Assembly: GCF_040545875.1 (NCBI RefSeq)
Contig: NZ_JBEPMR010000017.1
Length of the DNA: 64,000 nucleotides
Strand: one strand, 5' to 3'
Origin: Faecalicatena_A orotica
GTDB taxonomy: Bacteria > Bacillota > Clostridia > Lachnospirales > Lachnospiraceae
Shown: piece by piece, positions 34,721 through 44,260 of the stretch
How the letters are laid out: each line of letters begins with the position of its first letter
How positions within the stretch are numbered: the first letter of the stretch is position 1
The notes under the pieces: model-generated
Seen by the model: only the letters and a program-made list of their open reading frames with translations
The model's database searches: none
Told to the model about the DNA's origin: nothing
Made by a program: the position numbers and the translations under genes

Positions 34721-35280
34721 GCAATCAAGGATGGACAGTACTGATTTTTATACTTCTCGTTATAGTTATAGCTGTGGCATTCGTTATTTACAAGCTCGCA
34801 GCAGGCAGGGCAGACAGGCGCAGGGAGTATCAGAACCAGCAGAAGAATATTCTGGTACAGAACGGGATAGATGTAAAAAAACAGATGCTGGGCTCCGGAA
34901 AAGGGGAATATTTTTCGGGAAACTTAAGAGAGTATGATACAAATTATATCAATGGCCCCAGATATTCGACATGGAAGATTTCCTTTCAGGATATGGATAC
35001 GGGCAGAATCTTTCAATATCGCTTTTCGCGGCAAATGACGATCGGGCGGATGCCGCCGACTGAAAAAGAAGATGTCTGCCTTGTACTGGAAGGTGATGGG
35101 AAGGTATCAAAAAGGCATTGCATGATTTACGAGGGGGAAGGCACTCTCTGTCTGGCAGACCAGAATTCTAAAAATCATACTTATGTCAATGGGAAAAAGG
35201 CGGACAGCCCGGTTTTTCTCCACACTGGGGATGTCATTAAGGCGGGGGAAACCAGGCTGAAAGTCGAATTCGGGCGGTAG
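34717..35280 (+). CDS. Single-pass membrane FHA protein in the WXG100 cluster
   Basis: A 187-aa protein; ATG at 34717 overlaps the previous stop (ATGA). TM at about 6-25, then a linker and an FHA domain (about 95-187) with IGRMP, SKRHCMIY and NSKNHTYVNG. It has the same build as the FHA protein upstream of essC, so the two are probably paralogous readers of the locus kinases. Confidence 0.85.
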   Translation: MSNQGWTVLIFILLVIVIAVAFVIYKLAAGRADRRREYQNQQKNILVQNGIDVKKQMLGSGKGEYFSGNLREYDTNYINGPRYSTWKISFQDMDTGRIFQYRFSRQMTIGRMPPTEKEDVCLVLEGDGKVSKRHCMIYEGEGTLCLADQNSKNHTYVNGKKADSPVFLHTGDVIKAGETRLKVEFGR

Positions 35281-35287
35281 GTTACAG

Positions 35288-35344
35288 ACCCTCGCGGCAG
35301 TAGCCAAGGTCATGTAAACATGATTTTGGCTCGCTGCCTGCGGG
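35288..35344. other. Long imperfect intergenic hairpin
   Basis: GGCAG/CTGCC, GCCAA/TTGGC and TCATG/CATGA blocks pair in series around a TAAA loop, filling most of the gap between the FHA gene and the last WXG100 gene. There is no T run, so it looks like an RNA processing or stability element rather than a terminator. Confidence 0.5.
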
Positions 35345-35367
35345 AATAAAGGCAGGTGTAAGGGACA

Positions 35368-35688
35368 ATGGCAAACAGAGATGAAATACAATTAAACTAT
35401 AAAAAAACGCTGAGACAGGCCGATGAACTGGAAAGAATGGCACAGCGGATGAAAGCGCTGGCCGCACAGGCAGAGGAAGGAACGTCATCCGGAATCCGGA
35501 GTGTATGGGAAGGGGAATGTGCCGCTGATTACTGCCGGAAAGGGCAGAGAATTGCCATGCTGATGAGACAGCACAGCAATTCTCTTATGGAAACGGCAGC
35601 AGTCCTGCGCAGAGCGGCTGTCAACACATACCGGGCTGAGATGAGAAGTCTGGAGATCGCCGGAAAAAGAACATACAGGACTCTGTAA
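35368..35688 (+). CDS. WXG100-family protein (6)
   Basis: A 106-aa helical hairpin with VWEG near residue 48. Strongly basic second helix (MRQHSNSLMETAAVLRRAAV) and no clear YxxxD/E signal. Last gene of the cluster; a short ACTCTG/CAGAGT hairpin follows the stop. Confidence 0.85.
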   Translation: MANRDEIQLNYKKTLRQADELERMAQRMKALAAQAEEGTSSGIRSVWEGECAADYCRKGQRIAMLMRQHSNSLMETAAVLRRAAVNTYRAEMRSLEIAGKRTYRTL

Positions 35689-35725
35689 CAGGTGCAGAGT
35701 CTTGTAGAAAAAGATTACAAAAGCC

Positions 35726-37186
35726 CTATGCGTGATTTTTCTTAATCAAGTGTAAGAGTCTGGATACAGTCTCATCTGCAGGGTAGAAAAAGTCTTCGTT
35801 CAGTGTACTTAGATAGTCATAAAACGCGAACAGAAGGCTTGGTTCTTCCAGATTCAGATAGACCAGATTGCCGTCCGCGGACGAAAACAGAAGATATCCG
35901 CTGTGCGCCGTAACATAAATGCAGAGGCTGCTTAGGGAAACGGGAGTGTCCGGTCGCAGCATACGGTACTTCTCGTTTTTGCATGCATTGACCAGGGTGC
36001 GTACGGCCAGAACCCTGTCGGAATATTCAATCGGGCTGTAGACGGCATCCGGAAGCTCAAAGATACGGCCGGTCTTCAGAAAGTGCATGACACCGGCTTC
36101 CGTAAACATGAAATGTGTGGATACCGTTTTTACGATTTCTGATTTTTGTCTTATGTACTGCTTTACCGATAAAACGAACTGATCCCGTCCCGGCAGAGCC
36201 CTTGACAGGTATTTTTCGGGAAAAGAAAGTGGAATCAGCGGTATGAGGCAGGGTTCCATCTGATAGGAATACCCTGTCTTTTCCCCGATATCAAGGTTGT
36301 CTAAATAATCAAATTGTGTGAAGACAGAATCAATCTTACATACAACAGGCGTAGTTTCTGCTTTCAGGTCATCAAAGATCGACTGAAATTTTTGAAGCGT
36401 GTTTTTGCAGATAAATAAAATACCATACTTAAGCTGCGGCGAAAATGTGATGGCATATTCAGAGGTTATGACCAGAGAGGAAAGCAGATTAAAATTGCTG
36501 TTATGCGAATTAATACTGTCATAATAGCAGAATGGTGTGTAATCACACAGGCAGGTGTAGTACATGGGTATTATCTTCTGAAGGCAGCAGAGGTTATAAT
36601 CCCGTTTATCAGAAGTAATTTTATCGGTGTTATTCAGGCATATAATATGGTCTATTTTCAGATTCGGTTTATTTTTACTGATAGAGGCCAGAATTTCCAT
36701 GAAATCATCAGAATCCGGCTGAAAAAGAAGCTTGATATGACCATGTTCCTTCTGTGACTCCAGTGCCATTATCGTGTATATTGTATGATATAGCTTTGTC
36801 CTGCCTGAAATAGAGCGGTTATCGGAGAACTGTTCCGGGTTCAGGTCGTTTGAAAAAAAGGAGGAGATATCAGCAATATCATCCATCTTGCCTGAAAAAT
36901 TTCCGATGAAGTCCTGTATTGTTTTCCGGCGGTAATAGGTTTCGTATCCGGTAACTGTAATCCGGTAGGCCTCCACCAGTTCTCTGCATTCTGTCGGTGT
37001 CAGACGCATATAGTCAGCCATTTTATGTACCAGTTCTTCTGAACCCGGATTCCTTTTCCCGCTGATCAGCTTATACATATTGGAGCGGTCCACCCCGCAG
37101 TATTGTGCCAGCAGGTTTGTTTTTATATTTTTTGACTTAATATATTCGGATAAAATTTTTGAAAACATAGTTGGTAAATTTGTCAT
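35726..37186 (-). CDS. Large transcriptional regulator with N-terminal XRE-like helix-turn-helix
   Basis: A 486-aa protein. Residues about 8-65 form a Cro/C1-type HTH (TNLLAQYCGVDRSNMYKLISG). The remaining 420 residues match no domain I know and have no TM. Convergent with the WXG100 cluster and divergent from the calcium pump gene, so it may control either. The same layout occurs in Clostridial regulators of unknown ligand. Confidence 0.7.
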   Translation of the reverse strand: MTNLPTMFSKILSEYIKSKNIKTNLLAQYCGVDRSNMYKLISGKRNPGSEELVHKMADYMRLTPTECRELVEAYRITVTGYETYYRRKTIQDFIGNFSGKMDDIADISSFFSNDLNPEQFSDNRSISGRTKLYHTIYTIMALESQKEHGHIKLLFQPDSDDFMEILASISKNKPNLKIDHIICLNNTDKITSDKRDYNLCCLQKIIPMYYTCLCDYTPFCYYDSINSHNSNFNLLSSLVITSEYAITFSPQLKYGILFICKNTLQKFQSIFDDLKAETTPVVCKIDSVFTQFDYLDNLDIGEKTGYSYQMEPCLIPLIPLSFPEKYLSRALPGRDQFVLSVKQYIRQKSEIVKTVSTHFMFTEAGVMHFLKTGRIFELPDAVYSPIEYSDRVLAVRTLVNACKNEKYRMLRPDTPVSLSSLCIYVTAHSGYLLFSSADGNLVYLNLEEPSLLFAFYDYLSTLNEDFFYPADETVSRLLHLIKKNHA

Positions 37187-37452
37187 AAAGCGGCCCCCCT
37201 AAAAAGTATAATAAAATGATAAGAAAAAGGGCTTAAAATATCCATAATTTTCCTTAAAAATTGTTGACCACAAAGTGTGACACATTTTTTGGCTTTCCCT
37301 TTTCCGAAAAAAAGATATAGAAATTCCTGAAAACATAAAGTTTATTTGTTATTTAAAAGTTTTTGATTTCTGAAAAGAAAACAGGACTAAACCTTACCAT
37401 TCCGGCATACGATACATTAAGTATTGTACAAGCGTGAAAGGGGAGGTTATTT

Positions 37453-40224
37453 TTGTTTGAGGAAAAGTCTGTAAAAGAGATATCGGATCTGATGCATACG
37501 GACCGGGAAAACGGCCTGACAGAGGATGAGACTCGTGTGAGATTAAAGGAGTATGGTCCGAATATCTTAAAGGAGGGGAAAAAGAAAACGCCGGCGGAGG
37601 CGTTTTTAGAGCAGCTGAATGACCCGCTGATCTGTGTCCTGCTGGTTGCTGCTCTGGTTTCCTTTCTCTTAAAAGAAGTTAGTGATGCCATTATCATCGC
37701 GGTCGTTATAATCGTGAATGCTACGGTCGGTGTGATTCAGGAGGGGAAGGCCCAGAAGGCGCTCGAGTCGCTTAAAAAGCTGACAAGCCCGAAAGCCGTT
37801 GTGCGCCGGGGCGGGATTGTACGGGAAATTCCGGCGGCAGAACTTGTAAAGGGAGACCTTGTGATTTTGGAGGCAGGCGCACAGGTACCGGCCGATCTGC
37901 GTCTTGTGAAGACGTGGAATTTAAAGATTGAGGAGTCCGCGCTGACGGGAGAATCGCTCCCGGTTAATAAGGATGCGGATTTTCAGGCGTCCGGGGCGCT
38001 TCCGGTGGGCGACAGGAAGAATGAGGCATTCATGTCTACACTTGTAACCGGCGGAAGGGGAGAAGGGATTGTCATCGGTGCGGGAATGGAGACCGAGATT
38101 GGCAAGATCGCATCCATTATCAACGATGTTCCCAGAGAGTTTACACCACTTCAGAAGAAACTGGCTGACCTCGGGAAGATGCTAAGTATCGTGTCCGTCC
38201 TGCTGTGTGTGGCGTTGTTTGTCATTGCAGTCCTGCAGAAACGTAATATTTTAGAAATGCTGATTACAGCGATTTCACTGGCCGTTGCCGCAGTGCCGGA
38301 AGGACTGCCCGCCATCGTGACAATCGTACTGGCAATGAGTGTTTCGAAGATGGTGAAGGTACATGCGATTGTCAGAAAGCTCCCTTCCGTAGAGACACTT
38401 GGTGCAGTCAATGTGGTGTGTTCGGATAAGACTGGCACGCTGACCCAGAACAAGATGACTGTTGTAAAATATTTTGTAAATCAGAATGTTTATAAAAGCA
38501 GCGAAGCGGCGCCGGATATGCCGGATGAATTTCTGGAGGGGATGGCACTCTGTAACGATGCGGTGATAACGGACAAGGAGGAATTGGGGGACCCGACAGA
38601 ACTGGCGCTTTTAAGGTTTGCTGAAGGGTACCGCGCCAAAGGCGGTGCATCGGGATATACATTTGAAAATGCGGGGCGTTCGAGAAAAGAAAGTATGGAA
38701 GCAAGGATGCCCAGAGTTCAGGAAAAGGCATTTGACTCTCAGAGAAAAATGATGACTACGGTCCACCGTGGCCCGTCCGGATTTGTCTCTTACACAAAGG
38801 GGGCACCGGAAATGCTTCTGGGGCGGTGCACGAAGATTCTGGTCAACGGAAGGGCACAGACGATCACGGATTCCCACCGCAGGCAGATCCGCCGGGCAGT
38901 GGATGATTTCTCGGCACAGGCTCTGCGGGTGTTAGCAGTGGCTGTCAGGCGGGGGGAGAAAGATGTACATGAGGACGGGCTGACATTTGTGGGGCTGGCC
39001 GGCATGATCGACCCGGTCAGACCTGAGGCAAAGGCCGCAGTCGAGCGGTTTAAAGAGGCTTCTGTCCGTACTGTTATGATAACAGGGGACCATATAGATA
39101 CGGCGTTTGCCATTGCAAGAGAACTGGGGATTGCAAAGAAGATAGATGAATGCATGACCGGGGAAGAACTGGAAAAACTTTCGGACACACAACTGAAAGA
39201 AAGGCTGAAGAGAACGAATGTATTTGCAAGGGTTTCACCGGAACATAAGGTAAGAATCGTGAAGGCACTGAAAGAAACGGGAAATATTGCGGCAATGACA
39301 GGAGACGGGGTCAACGATGCACCTTCCCTTAAGATGGCAGATATCGGTATTGCGATGGGGGTTACAGGGACGGATGTTGCAAAGAACGCGGCGGACATGA
39401 TTCTGACGGATGATAACTTTGCTACGATCGAAAAGGCGATTGAGGAAGGAAGGGGCATCTATGAGAATATTAAGAAAACCGTCCTCTTCCTGCTTTCTTC
39501 GAATTTTGGAGAAATCATCACTATGTTTGCCGCGGTAATCATGGGAATGGCCTCCCCGCTGAAAGCGAGTCACATTCTGTGGATCAACCTGATCACGGAC
39601 TCTCTTCCGGCACTGGCGCTGGGGGTTGATAAAAATGATAAAGAAGCACTTATGAAACGTCCGCCGAGAAAAGCGAAGGAAGGATTGTTTGCAAACGGCG
39701 GGATTACGTGTACGGTATTCTATGGATGCCTGATTGCGGCAATCAGCCTTACGGCTTTTTTGAAGCTGCCGTGGGAAATACTGGCACAGCAGCAGAAAGC
39801 CTTTACGCTTGCAAACATCTCGGGGGTGTTCCAGTCCGCGGAGATTCTTGCAAGGGCACAGACGTATGCGTTTACGGTTCTAGGGATGTCACAGCTGTTC
39901 CATGCGCTTGGCATGAAAGATGTACATACCTCTGTCTTTTCGAGGAAACGGGACTTTAATCCGGTTATGCTTGCCGCATTTGGCGTCGGATTCTTCCTAC
40001 AGGCCGCAGTTACAGAAGTTCCGTATCTGACCGTATTATTCGGAACGGCGGCACTGTCAATAAGAGAATGGGGAGCACTAATCGTACTTGCAGCATTCCC
40101 TGTACTTGCACATGAGATTTTCGTTTTACTGGGAATCGTTGAGAAGGAGGGAGAAACAGGAGAGGACAGGGCAGATTCAAAGCCGGGCACAAGGCGCCGC
40201 CAGTTCGGGAAAGGCCTTAGATAG
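37453..40224 (+). CDS. P-type calcium-transporting ATPase (P2 type)
   Basis: A 923-aa integral membrane pump with TTG start after GAAAGGGGAGG. The N-terminal cation ATPase domain is followed by TGES (near 165), the phosphorylation site DKTGTLT (near 325), MTGDHIDTA and TGDGVNDAP (near 616). M4 contains AAVPEGLPA, the PEGL signature of P2A/P2B pumps (PacL, PMR1, LMCA1). About ten TMs. It should export Ca2+ (or Mn2+). Single gene without partners. Confidence 0.93.
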   Translation: MFEEKSVKEISDLMHTDRENGLTEDETRVRLKEYGPNILKEGKKKTPAEAFLEQLNDPLICVLLVAALVSFLLKEVSDAIIIAVVIIVNATVGVIQEGKAQKALESLKKLTSPKAVVRRGGIVREIPAAELVKGDLVILEAGAQVPADLRLVKTWNLKIEESALTGESLPVNKDADFQASGALPVGDRKNEAFMSTLVTGGRGEGIVIGAGMETEIGKIASIINDVPREFTPLQKKLADLGKMLSIVSVLLCVALFVIAVLQKRNILEMLITAISLAVAAVPEGLPAIVTIVLAMSVSKMVKVHAIVRKLPSVETLGAVNVVCSDKTGTLTQNKMTVVKYFVNQNVYKSSEAAPDMPDEFLEGMALCNDAVITDKEELGDPTELALLRFAEGYRAKGGASGYTFENAGRSRKESMEARMPRVQEKAFDSQRKMMTTVHRGPSGFVSYTKGAPEMLLGRCTKILVNGRAQTITDSHRRQIRRAVDDFSAQALRVLAVAVRRGEKDVHEDGLTFVGLAGMIDPVRPEAKAAVERFKEASVRTVMITGDHIDTAFAIARELGIAKKIDECMTGEELEKLSDTQLKERLKRTNVFARVSPEHKVRIVKALKETGNIAAMTGDGVNDAPSLKMADIGIAMGVTGTDVAKNAADMILTDDNFATIEKAIEEGRGIYENIKKTVLFLLSSNFGEIITMFAAVIMGMASPLKASHILWINLITDSLPALALGVDKNDKEALMKRPPRKAKEGLFANGGITCTVFYGCLIAAISLTAFLKLPWEILAQQQKAFTLANISGVFQSAEILARAQTYAFTVLGMSQLFHALGMKDVHTSVFSRKRDFNPVMLAAFGVGFFLQAAVTEVPYLTVLFGTAALSIREWGALIVLAAFPVLAHEIFVLLGIVEKEGETGEDRADSKPGTRRRQFGKGLR

Positions 40225-40246
40225 CCTTTCCTGCTGACAATGGCTG

Positions 40247-41302
40247 TTACAGTTTTTTCCCGAGCATTTCTGGATTGGAAGCGTAGGTCAGGGCGGTCTC
40301 CTTCGTGATTGTCCCGCTCTGGCAGAGCTTTAGAAGGTTGGAATCCATCGATACCATGTCCTCTTTTACGGAAGAATAGATGAGGCCGTCTATCTGGTGG
40401 ACCTTATTGTCACGGATCATATTGCGGATCGCGGGGGTAACTGTCATGATCTCGAATACAGGAGTTACCTTTCCGTCTGTTGTCGGCACGAGCTGCTGTG
40501 ACACAACGGCGTTCAGAACCATAGAAAGCTGGACGGCAATCTGCCTCTGCTGGTTGGACGGGAATACGTCGATGATTCTGTCGATCGTGTTAGCCGCACC
40601 GATAGTATGGAGCGTAGAGAACAGAAGGTGTCCGGTCTCCGCAGCCGTCATGGCGACTGTGATCGTTTCATAATCGCGCATCTCACCCAGCAGGATGACG
40701 TTTGGGCTCTGCCGCAGGGCGGCACGCAGCGCAGTTACATAATTATCGGTATCCACGTTGATTTCACGCTGGCTGACAATACACCGGTTATGGCGGTGGA
40801 GGAATTCAAGGGGGTCCTCCAGCGTAATGATATGTTCATCCCTCGTTTTATTAATCTGGTCAATAATGCAGGCAAGGGTAGTTGATTTGCCGCTTCCGGC
40901 AGGTCCCGTGACAAGCACCATTCCCTTGCTGCTGTTTCCGAGTTCCATGATATAATCCGGGATTCCAAGTTCTCTGTAATCAGGCAGCTGGAAGGTGATA
41001 ATCCGAATGACCGCGGAGAGAGCGCCCCTTTGTTTGTAAGCGCTGACGCGGAAACGGGACACCCCCTGTATGGCGAACGAAAAATCATCATCGCCGTGTT
41101 TGTGGAGCTGACTGATATCGCGGTGCCCGGCCAGCCTGTAAATCTCATCTAATATGGCTTCTGTATCGGGCGGCAGCAGCCGGGTGTCATTCTCACGGCT
41201 GATGACTCCGTTGATCCGGCAGGATACAGGGAGGCCGGCTATGATAAAGACATCCGATGCGCCCTGTGAGACTGCCTGCTCTAATATTAATTTTGCGTCC
41301 AT
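40247..41302 (-). CDS. pilT: PilT-type type IV pilus retraction ATPase
   Basis: A 351-aa hexameric ATPase. Walker A GPAGSGKST (near 132), Asp box TLEDPLEF, Walker B GEMRD, His box STLHT and the PilT-specific AIRNMIRD motif (AIRNLIRE in relatives) are all present. PilT normally powers pilus retraction. It is the last gene of the minus-strand pilus-like operon and the only ATPase in it. Confidence 0.93.
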   Translation of the reverse strand: MDAKLILEQAVSQGASDVFIIAGLPVSCRINGVISRENDTRLLPPDTEAILDEIYRLAGHRDISQLHKHGDDDFSFAIQGVSRFRVSAYKQRGALSAVIRIITFQLPDYRELGIPDYIMELGNSSKGMVLVTGPAGSGKSTTLACIIDQINKTRDEHIITLEDPLEFLHRHNRCIVSQREINVDTDNYVTALRAALRQSPNVILLGEMRDYETITVAMTAAETGHLLFSTLHTIGAANTIDRIIDVFPSNQQRQIAVQLSMVLNAVVSQQLVPTTDGKVTPVFEIMTVTPAIRNMIRDNKVHQIDGLIYSSVKEDMVSMDSNLLKLCQSGTITKETALTYASNPEMLGKKL

Positions 41303-41352
41303 ATATTTAATCTCTCCTTACTTCTAAAGATTTCACGGATTAAAACCCCTGC

Positions 41353-41847
41353 CTACTTCATCAGATTCAGGGTATCATCTCCGCTCCATTCCTGTGTTGC
41401 GACCACTTTCCACTGGCGGACCCGGCAGAAACCTTCGGAAATCCGGTCCGTGGGATTCAGTTCGAGGACAACCGACAGTGCCTGCTTTTCATCTACAGTA
41501 ACCTGATACGCAACAGATGGTGTCCCAGTGGAAAAATCCATATCCAGTGTGTCCCCAAAAGTGAGCTCACTGAGGCTGCTCTGTACTTCAGCGAAATATG
41601 TGTCCGGGGATTCTTTATAAGAATGTGCAAGTACTGCATCAATCGAGTCCAGTATCTCTTCTGCCTGATTGGAGGCTGTGTAATAATCCGTTCTGCGGTC
41701 CGCCAGCTTCTGGCTGAACTTGTAATCACTCTGTGCGCTGGAAAGCGAGAGGGTGGCAAATGTTACAAGACACAGGACGAGGAAAATGACCAGCAGTGAA
41801 GAGGAACCAATGTTAACAAAAGGAGCTGATTTCTTATTCGTTTCCAT
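41353..41847 (-). CDS. Pseudopilin-like membrane protein (164 aa)
   Basis: ATG at 41847 follows AAAGGAGG. A short polar N-terminus and one TM (NIGSSSLLVIFLVLCLVTF) precede an exterior alpha/beta domain, the plan of a pilin-like protein, but there is no Glu at +5 and the sequence is not a canonical prepilin site. It overlaps the preceding gene by 14 bases. Confidence 0.6.
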   Translation of the reverse strand: METNKKSAPFVNIGSSSLLVIFLVLCLVTFATLSLSSAQSDYKFSQKLADRRTDYYTASNQAEEILDSIDAVLAHSYKESPDTYFAEVQSSLSELTFGDTLDMDFSTGTPSVAYQVTVDEKQALSVVLELNPTDRISEGFCRVRQWKVVATQEWSGDDTLNLMK

Positions 41848-42298
41848 TGCTGTACCTCCTTTGCAGGTGATGCGAAATATCAAGGGAATAGATGACACTG
41901 CCGTCTTTAAGCTTATTCATCTTCAGTTCTCCATTTAACATGGATTCGTCCTCTGTAAAACGGGTACTCAGACAATATACTGCATCCTTCTTTTTACAGG
42001 ACTGGAAATCCTCATTATAGTATATTTCAATGCCGGAGCCGCCGGATACCTCTGATTCGGGATATTCTGCTTTGAGCAGGCTGGCAGCGGACGGGATATC
42101 ATCGGATACATGGATGAGTTCTGCGGCACTGGAGACTTCCGTAACGGCAGTATTAAGTTCCCAGGCGTCCCTGCTCAACAGATGTGATTTCACAAATAAT
42201 TGTACACAAACAGCACTTGCCATCGAAAAAAAGAGGATCGCAAGGATCAGTTCCAATAGGAACAGACTGGAAGATTTTGCCCGGTTTCTGCGTGTCAT
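41834..42298 (-). CDS. Prepilin-like protein (154 aa)
   Basis: A basic start, then SSSLFLLELILAILFFSM: a hydrophobic helix with Glu at the +5 position if cut before Leu, as in type IV prepilins, but Ser instead of Gly at -1. A small exterior domain follows, including CKKKDAVYC, a possible disulphide pair. Minor-pilin role likely from context. Confidence 0.65.
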   Translation of the reverse strand: MTRRNRAKSSSLFLLELILAILFFSMASAVCVQLFVKSHLLSRDAWELNTAVTEVSSAAELIHVSDDIPSAASLLKAEYPESEVSGGSGIEIYYNEDFQSCKKKDAVYCLSTRFTEDESMLNGELKMNKLKDGSVIYSLDISHHLQRRYSNGNE

Positions 42299-42330
42299 AA
42301 TTGTCTCCTTTGATTAAAATGATCTGTTAC

Positions 42331-42819
42331 TTAGCGGGAAGTACTGTGTATGCTGACAACACAGGAAGCCTCCTGGCCGTCCTCATCTACACAGGTAAAG
42401 GAAAACGCCTGCTTTCCGGTCTGACTCATAGTAAAGGACCTGACCGGGAGAATGGTCTTTCCGGCGGCAGCATCAGCTTCCACACCATCCTTGATAAAGA
42501 TTTCCTTCAAATTCCCCTGGTCCGTGTATATATAAGTAAAATAGGTTTCCTCGTTATATTCCTGCTCGATGACCAGAGCATCATTACCGTCAAACATGCC
42601 GATCGAGACATTCCCGTCTTCGTCACCCTGGTGGATTTTCTCGCTGATATAGGACATCGAGGTTCCGGCCGTGTAGTTCAGAGAAGAATGTTCTGTCGTA
42701 GACCGGTATATATTCGTGGCAAGCAGGATGACCGTCAGTGCTGACACTGCAAACATGAAGAACAATGCAACAGGAAATAAAAAGTCAATCATATGGTTTC
42801 TTTGTGTCCGAAAGCGCAT
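42331..42819 (-). CDS. DUF4860-type pilus operon membrane protein
   Basis: A 162-aa protein: basic start, TM (about 12-34), exterior domain with FFxxYTDQGxLKEIFIKDG-like beta strands. This matches DUF4860, a family seen in Clostridial pilus-like operons. It is three bases from its upstream neighbour. Function unknown; probably a pseudopilin. Confidence 0.6.
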   Translation of the reverse strand: MRFRTQRNHMIDFLFPVALFFMFAVSALTVILLATNIYRSTTEHSSLNYTAGTSMSYISEKIHQGDEDGNVSIGMFDGNDALVIEQEYNEETYFTYIYTDQGNLKEIFIKDGVEADAAAGKTILPVRSFTMSQTGKQAFSFTCVDEDGQEASCVVSIHSTSR

Positions 42820-42821
42820 TG

Positions 42822-43151
42822 TCAGTCCCCCTTCTCAATAATCGTCACATCCGGCAGAATGTTTGCGCCGCTTACTCTGTAATCCACATAAAAACGGCTC
42901 TCATCGTAGGTAAGCCCGTAGTGGTCCTTCAGATAATCGAGGCTTTCCGGATAGGCGCCTTCCACGGCATAACAGTATGTAATATTTCTGTTCAGCGCAT
43001 TTTCCAGACTCTCCTTCTGGCGCCTTAAGGTGCTGGACGACAAAGACTGGATTCCCTGATAAAACAGAATGATAATCAGCAGAAAAGCGCAGACCGAGAG
43101 AATAAACTTCCGGTAATTATGCTGTTTTTTCTGATATTGAAACCGGGCCAT
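42822..43151 (-). CDS. Small single-pass pilus operon protein
   Basis: A 109-aa protein: basic N-terminus, TM (about 17-34), coiled helix (SSSTLRRQKESLENALNRNI), then an exterior part with PESLDYLKDHYGL, a motif often seen in type II pseudopilin heads. Probably a minor pseudopilin or assembly factor. Confidence 0.6.
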   Translation of the reverse strand: MARFQYQKKQHNYRKFILSVCAFLLIIILFYQGIQSLSSSTLRRQKESLENALNRNITYCYAVEGAYPESLDYLKDHYGLTYDESRFYVDYRVSGANILPDVTIIEKGD

Positions 43152-43187
43152 AAAGCACCTCCTTGGTATATGTGAAGTGGTCAGGAT

Positions 43188-44240
43188 CTAGATACTGGAC
43201 ATAATCCCCATCAGCGGCAGCATGACGGAGAGCAGGATGACTCCAACGATCAGTGAAAGCGCAATAACAAGTGTAGGTTCCAGAACGGCAAGGGCATTGT
43301 TCATCCGGTTATCGATGTCATCCTGATAAAGCCCGGCAATCTTTCCCATGACCTGGTCCATAGAACCGGTCTTTTCTCCGATGGAGGCCATACGGGCATA
43401 CATGCCGGTAAAAATTCCTGAATCGTGGAGTGCCACGGACAGGTCGCTGCCTTCATTGATAAGATTCTGGCAGGAGTCGATCTTTTTCTGGAAATGAATA
43501 TCATCATTCAATGCGGTTACCAGTTCCATGCTGCGTTCCGGATTCAGGCCGCTGCTTAAGGTCAATGCCATTCCGCTTGCAAAACGGCAGGCCGCGATTT
43601 CTTCGAAGATTGCCCTTGTGAATTTCAGCTTGTACCCCAGCCTGCGAAAGGTCTGTTTTCCGTGGGCCGTCCTAGTTCCATATAAAATCAGTGCCACGAT
43701 GACCGCAAGGATCACGATCAACACGATAGAATACCGGTTAATTGCATTACCCAGATTCATTAATGTTCTGGAAAACCCGGTCATTTCGGTGCCAAGCTGG
43801 ATGAAAACCTGATTGAAGATTGGCATAACCTTTACGAGAAGTACGACGATAACGACGACCATCATCCCTGCCATAATCAGCGGGTAAGTGACGGCATTCT
43901 TAATACTCTTTGAGATGGAGTCCTCCCTGTCGTAGTGCTCACTTAGTGCGGACATGACCTCATCCAGTGTTCCAGTCTCCTCCCCAATCTGTATCATATG
44001 CAGCATATAGGATGGAAAGAGCCCTGTATCAGCCAGTGCCTGGTACAGGCTTCCGGTTTCCTGAATATTTTCTAATACAGTCTGAAGTATCTGCTTTTCA
44101 TCAGCAGACGACGCGTCTTCCAGCATGATTGTGACGCCTTCAACAGACGAAATGCCGGACTTCAGGATCAGGGCAATCTGCCCGCAGAAAGAAGAGACCT
44201 CCATATTTGAAAATGGCTTACCCTGCACTTGTTTCTCCAT
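43188..44240 (-). CDS. Type II secretion/pilus platform protein GspF/PilC
   Basis: A 350-aa inner-membrane platform protein with two GspF repeats and three TMs (about 119-140, 165-185, 320-345). Signatures: IQIGEETGTLDEVM near 75 and MASIGEKTGSMDQVM near 285. PilC couples the cytoplasmic ATPase to pilin assembly. Operon partner of pilT. Confidence 0.93.
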   Translation of the reverse strand: MEKQVQGKPFSNMEVSSFCGQIALILKSGISSVEGVTIMLEDASSADEKQILQTVLENIQETGSLYQALADTGLFPSYMLHMIQIGEETGTLDEVMSALSEHYDREDSISKSIKNAVTYPLIMAGMMVVVIVVLLVKVMPIFNQVFIQLGTEMTGFSRTLMNLGNAINRYSIVLIVILAVIVALILYGTRTAHGKQTFRRLGYKLKFTRAIFEEIAACRFASGMALTLSSGLNPERSMELVTALNDDIHFQKKIDSCQNLINEGSDLSVALHDSGIFTGMYARMASIGEKTGSMDQVMGKIAGLYQDDIDNRMNNALAVLEPTLVIALSLIVGVILLSVMLPLMGIMSSI

Positions 44241-44260
44241 TGTGTGTCCTCCATTGTTTT

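Noticed and set aside
38790..39458. Minus-strand 222-codon frame inside the calcium ATPase
   Set aside because: Serine-rich shadow of the P-type ATPase coding strand without start signals.
40208..40231. GAAAGGC/GCCTTTC hairpin as a strong terminator between the calcium ATPase and pilT
   Set aside because: The stem is real, but no T run follows on either strand, so termination is uncertain.
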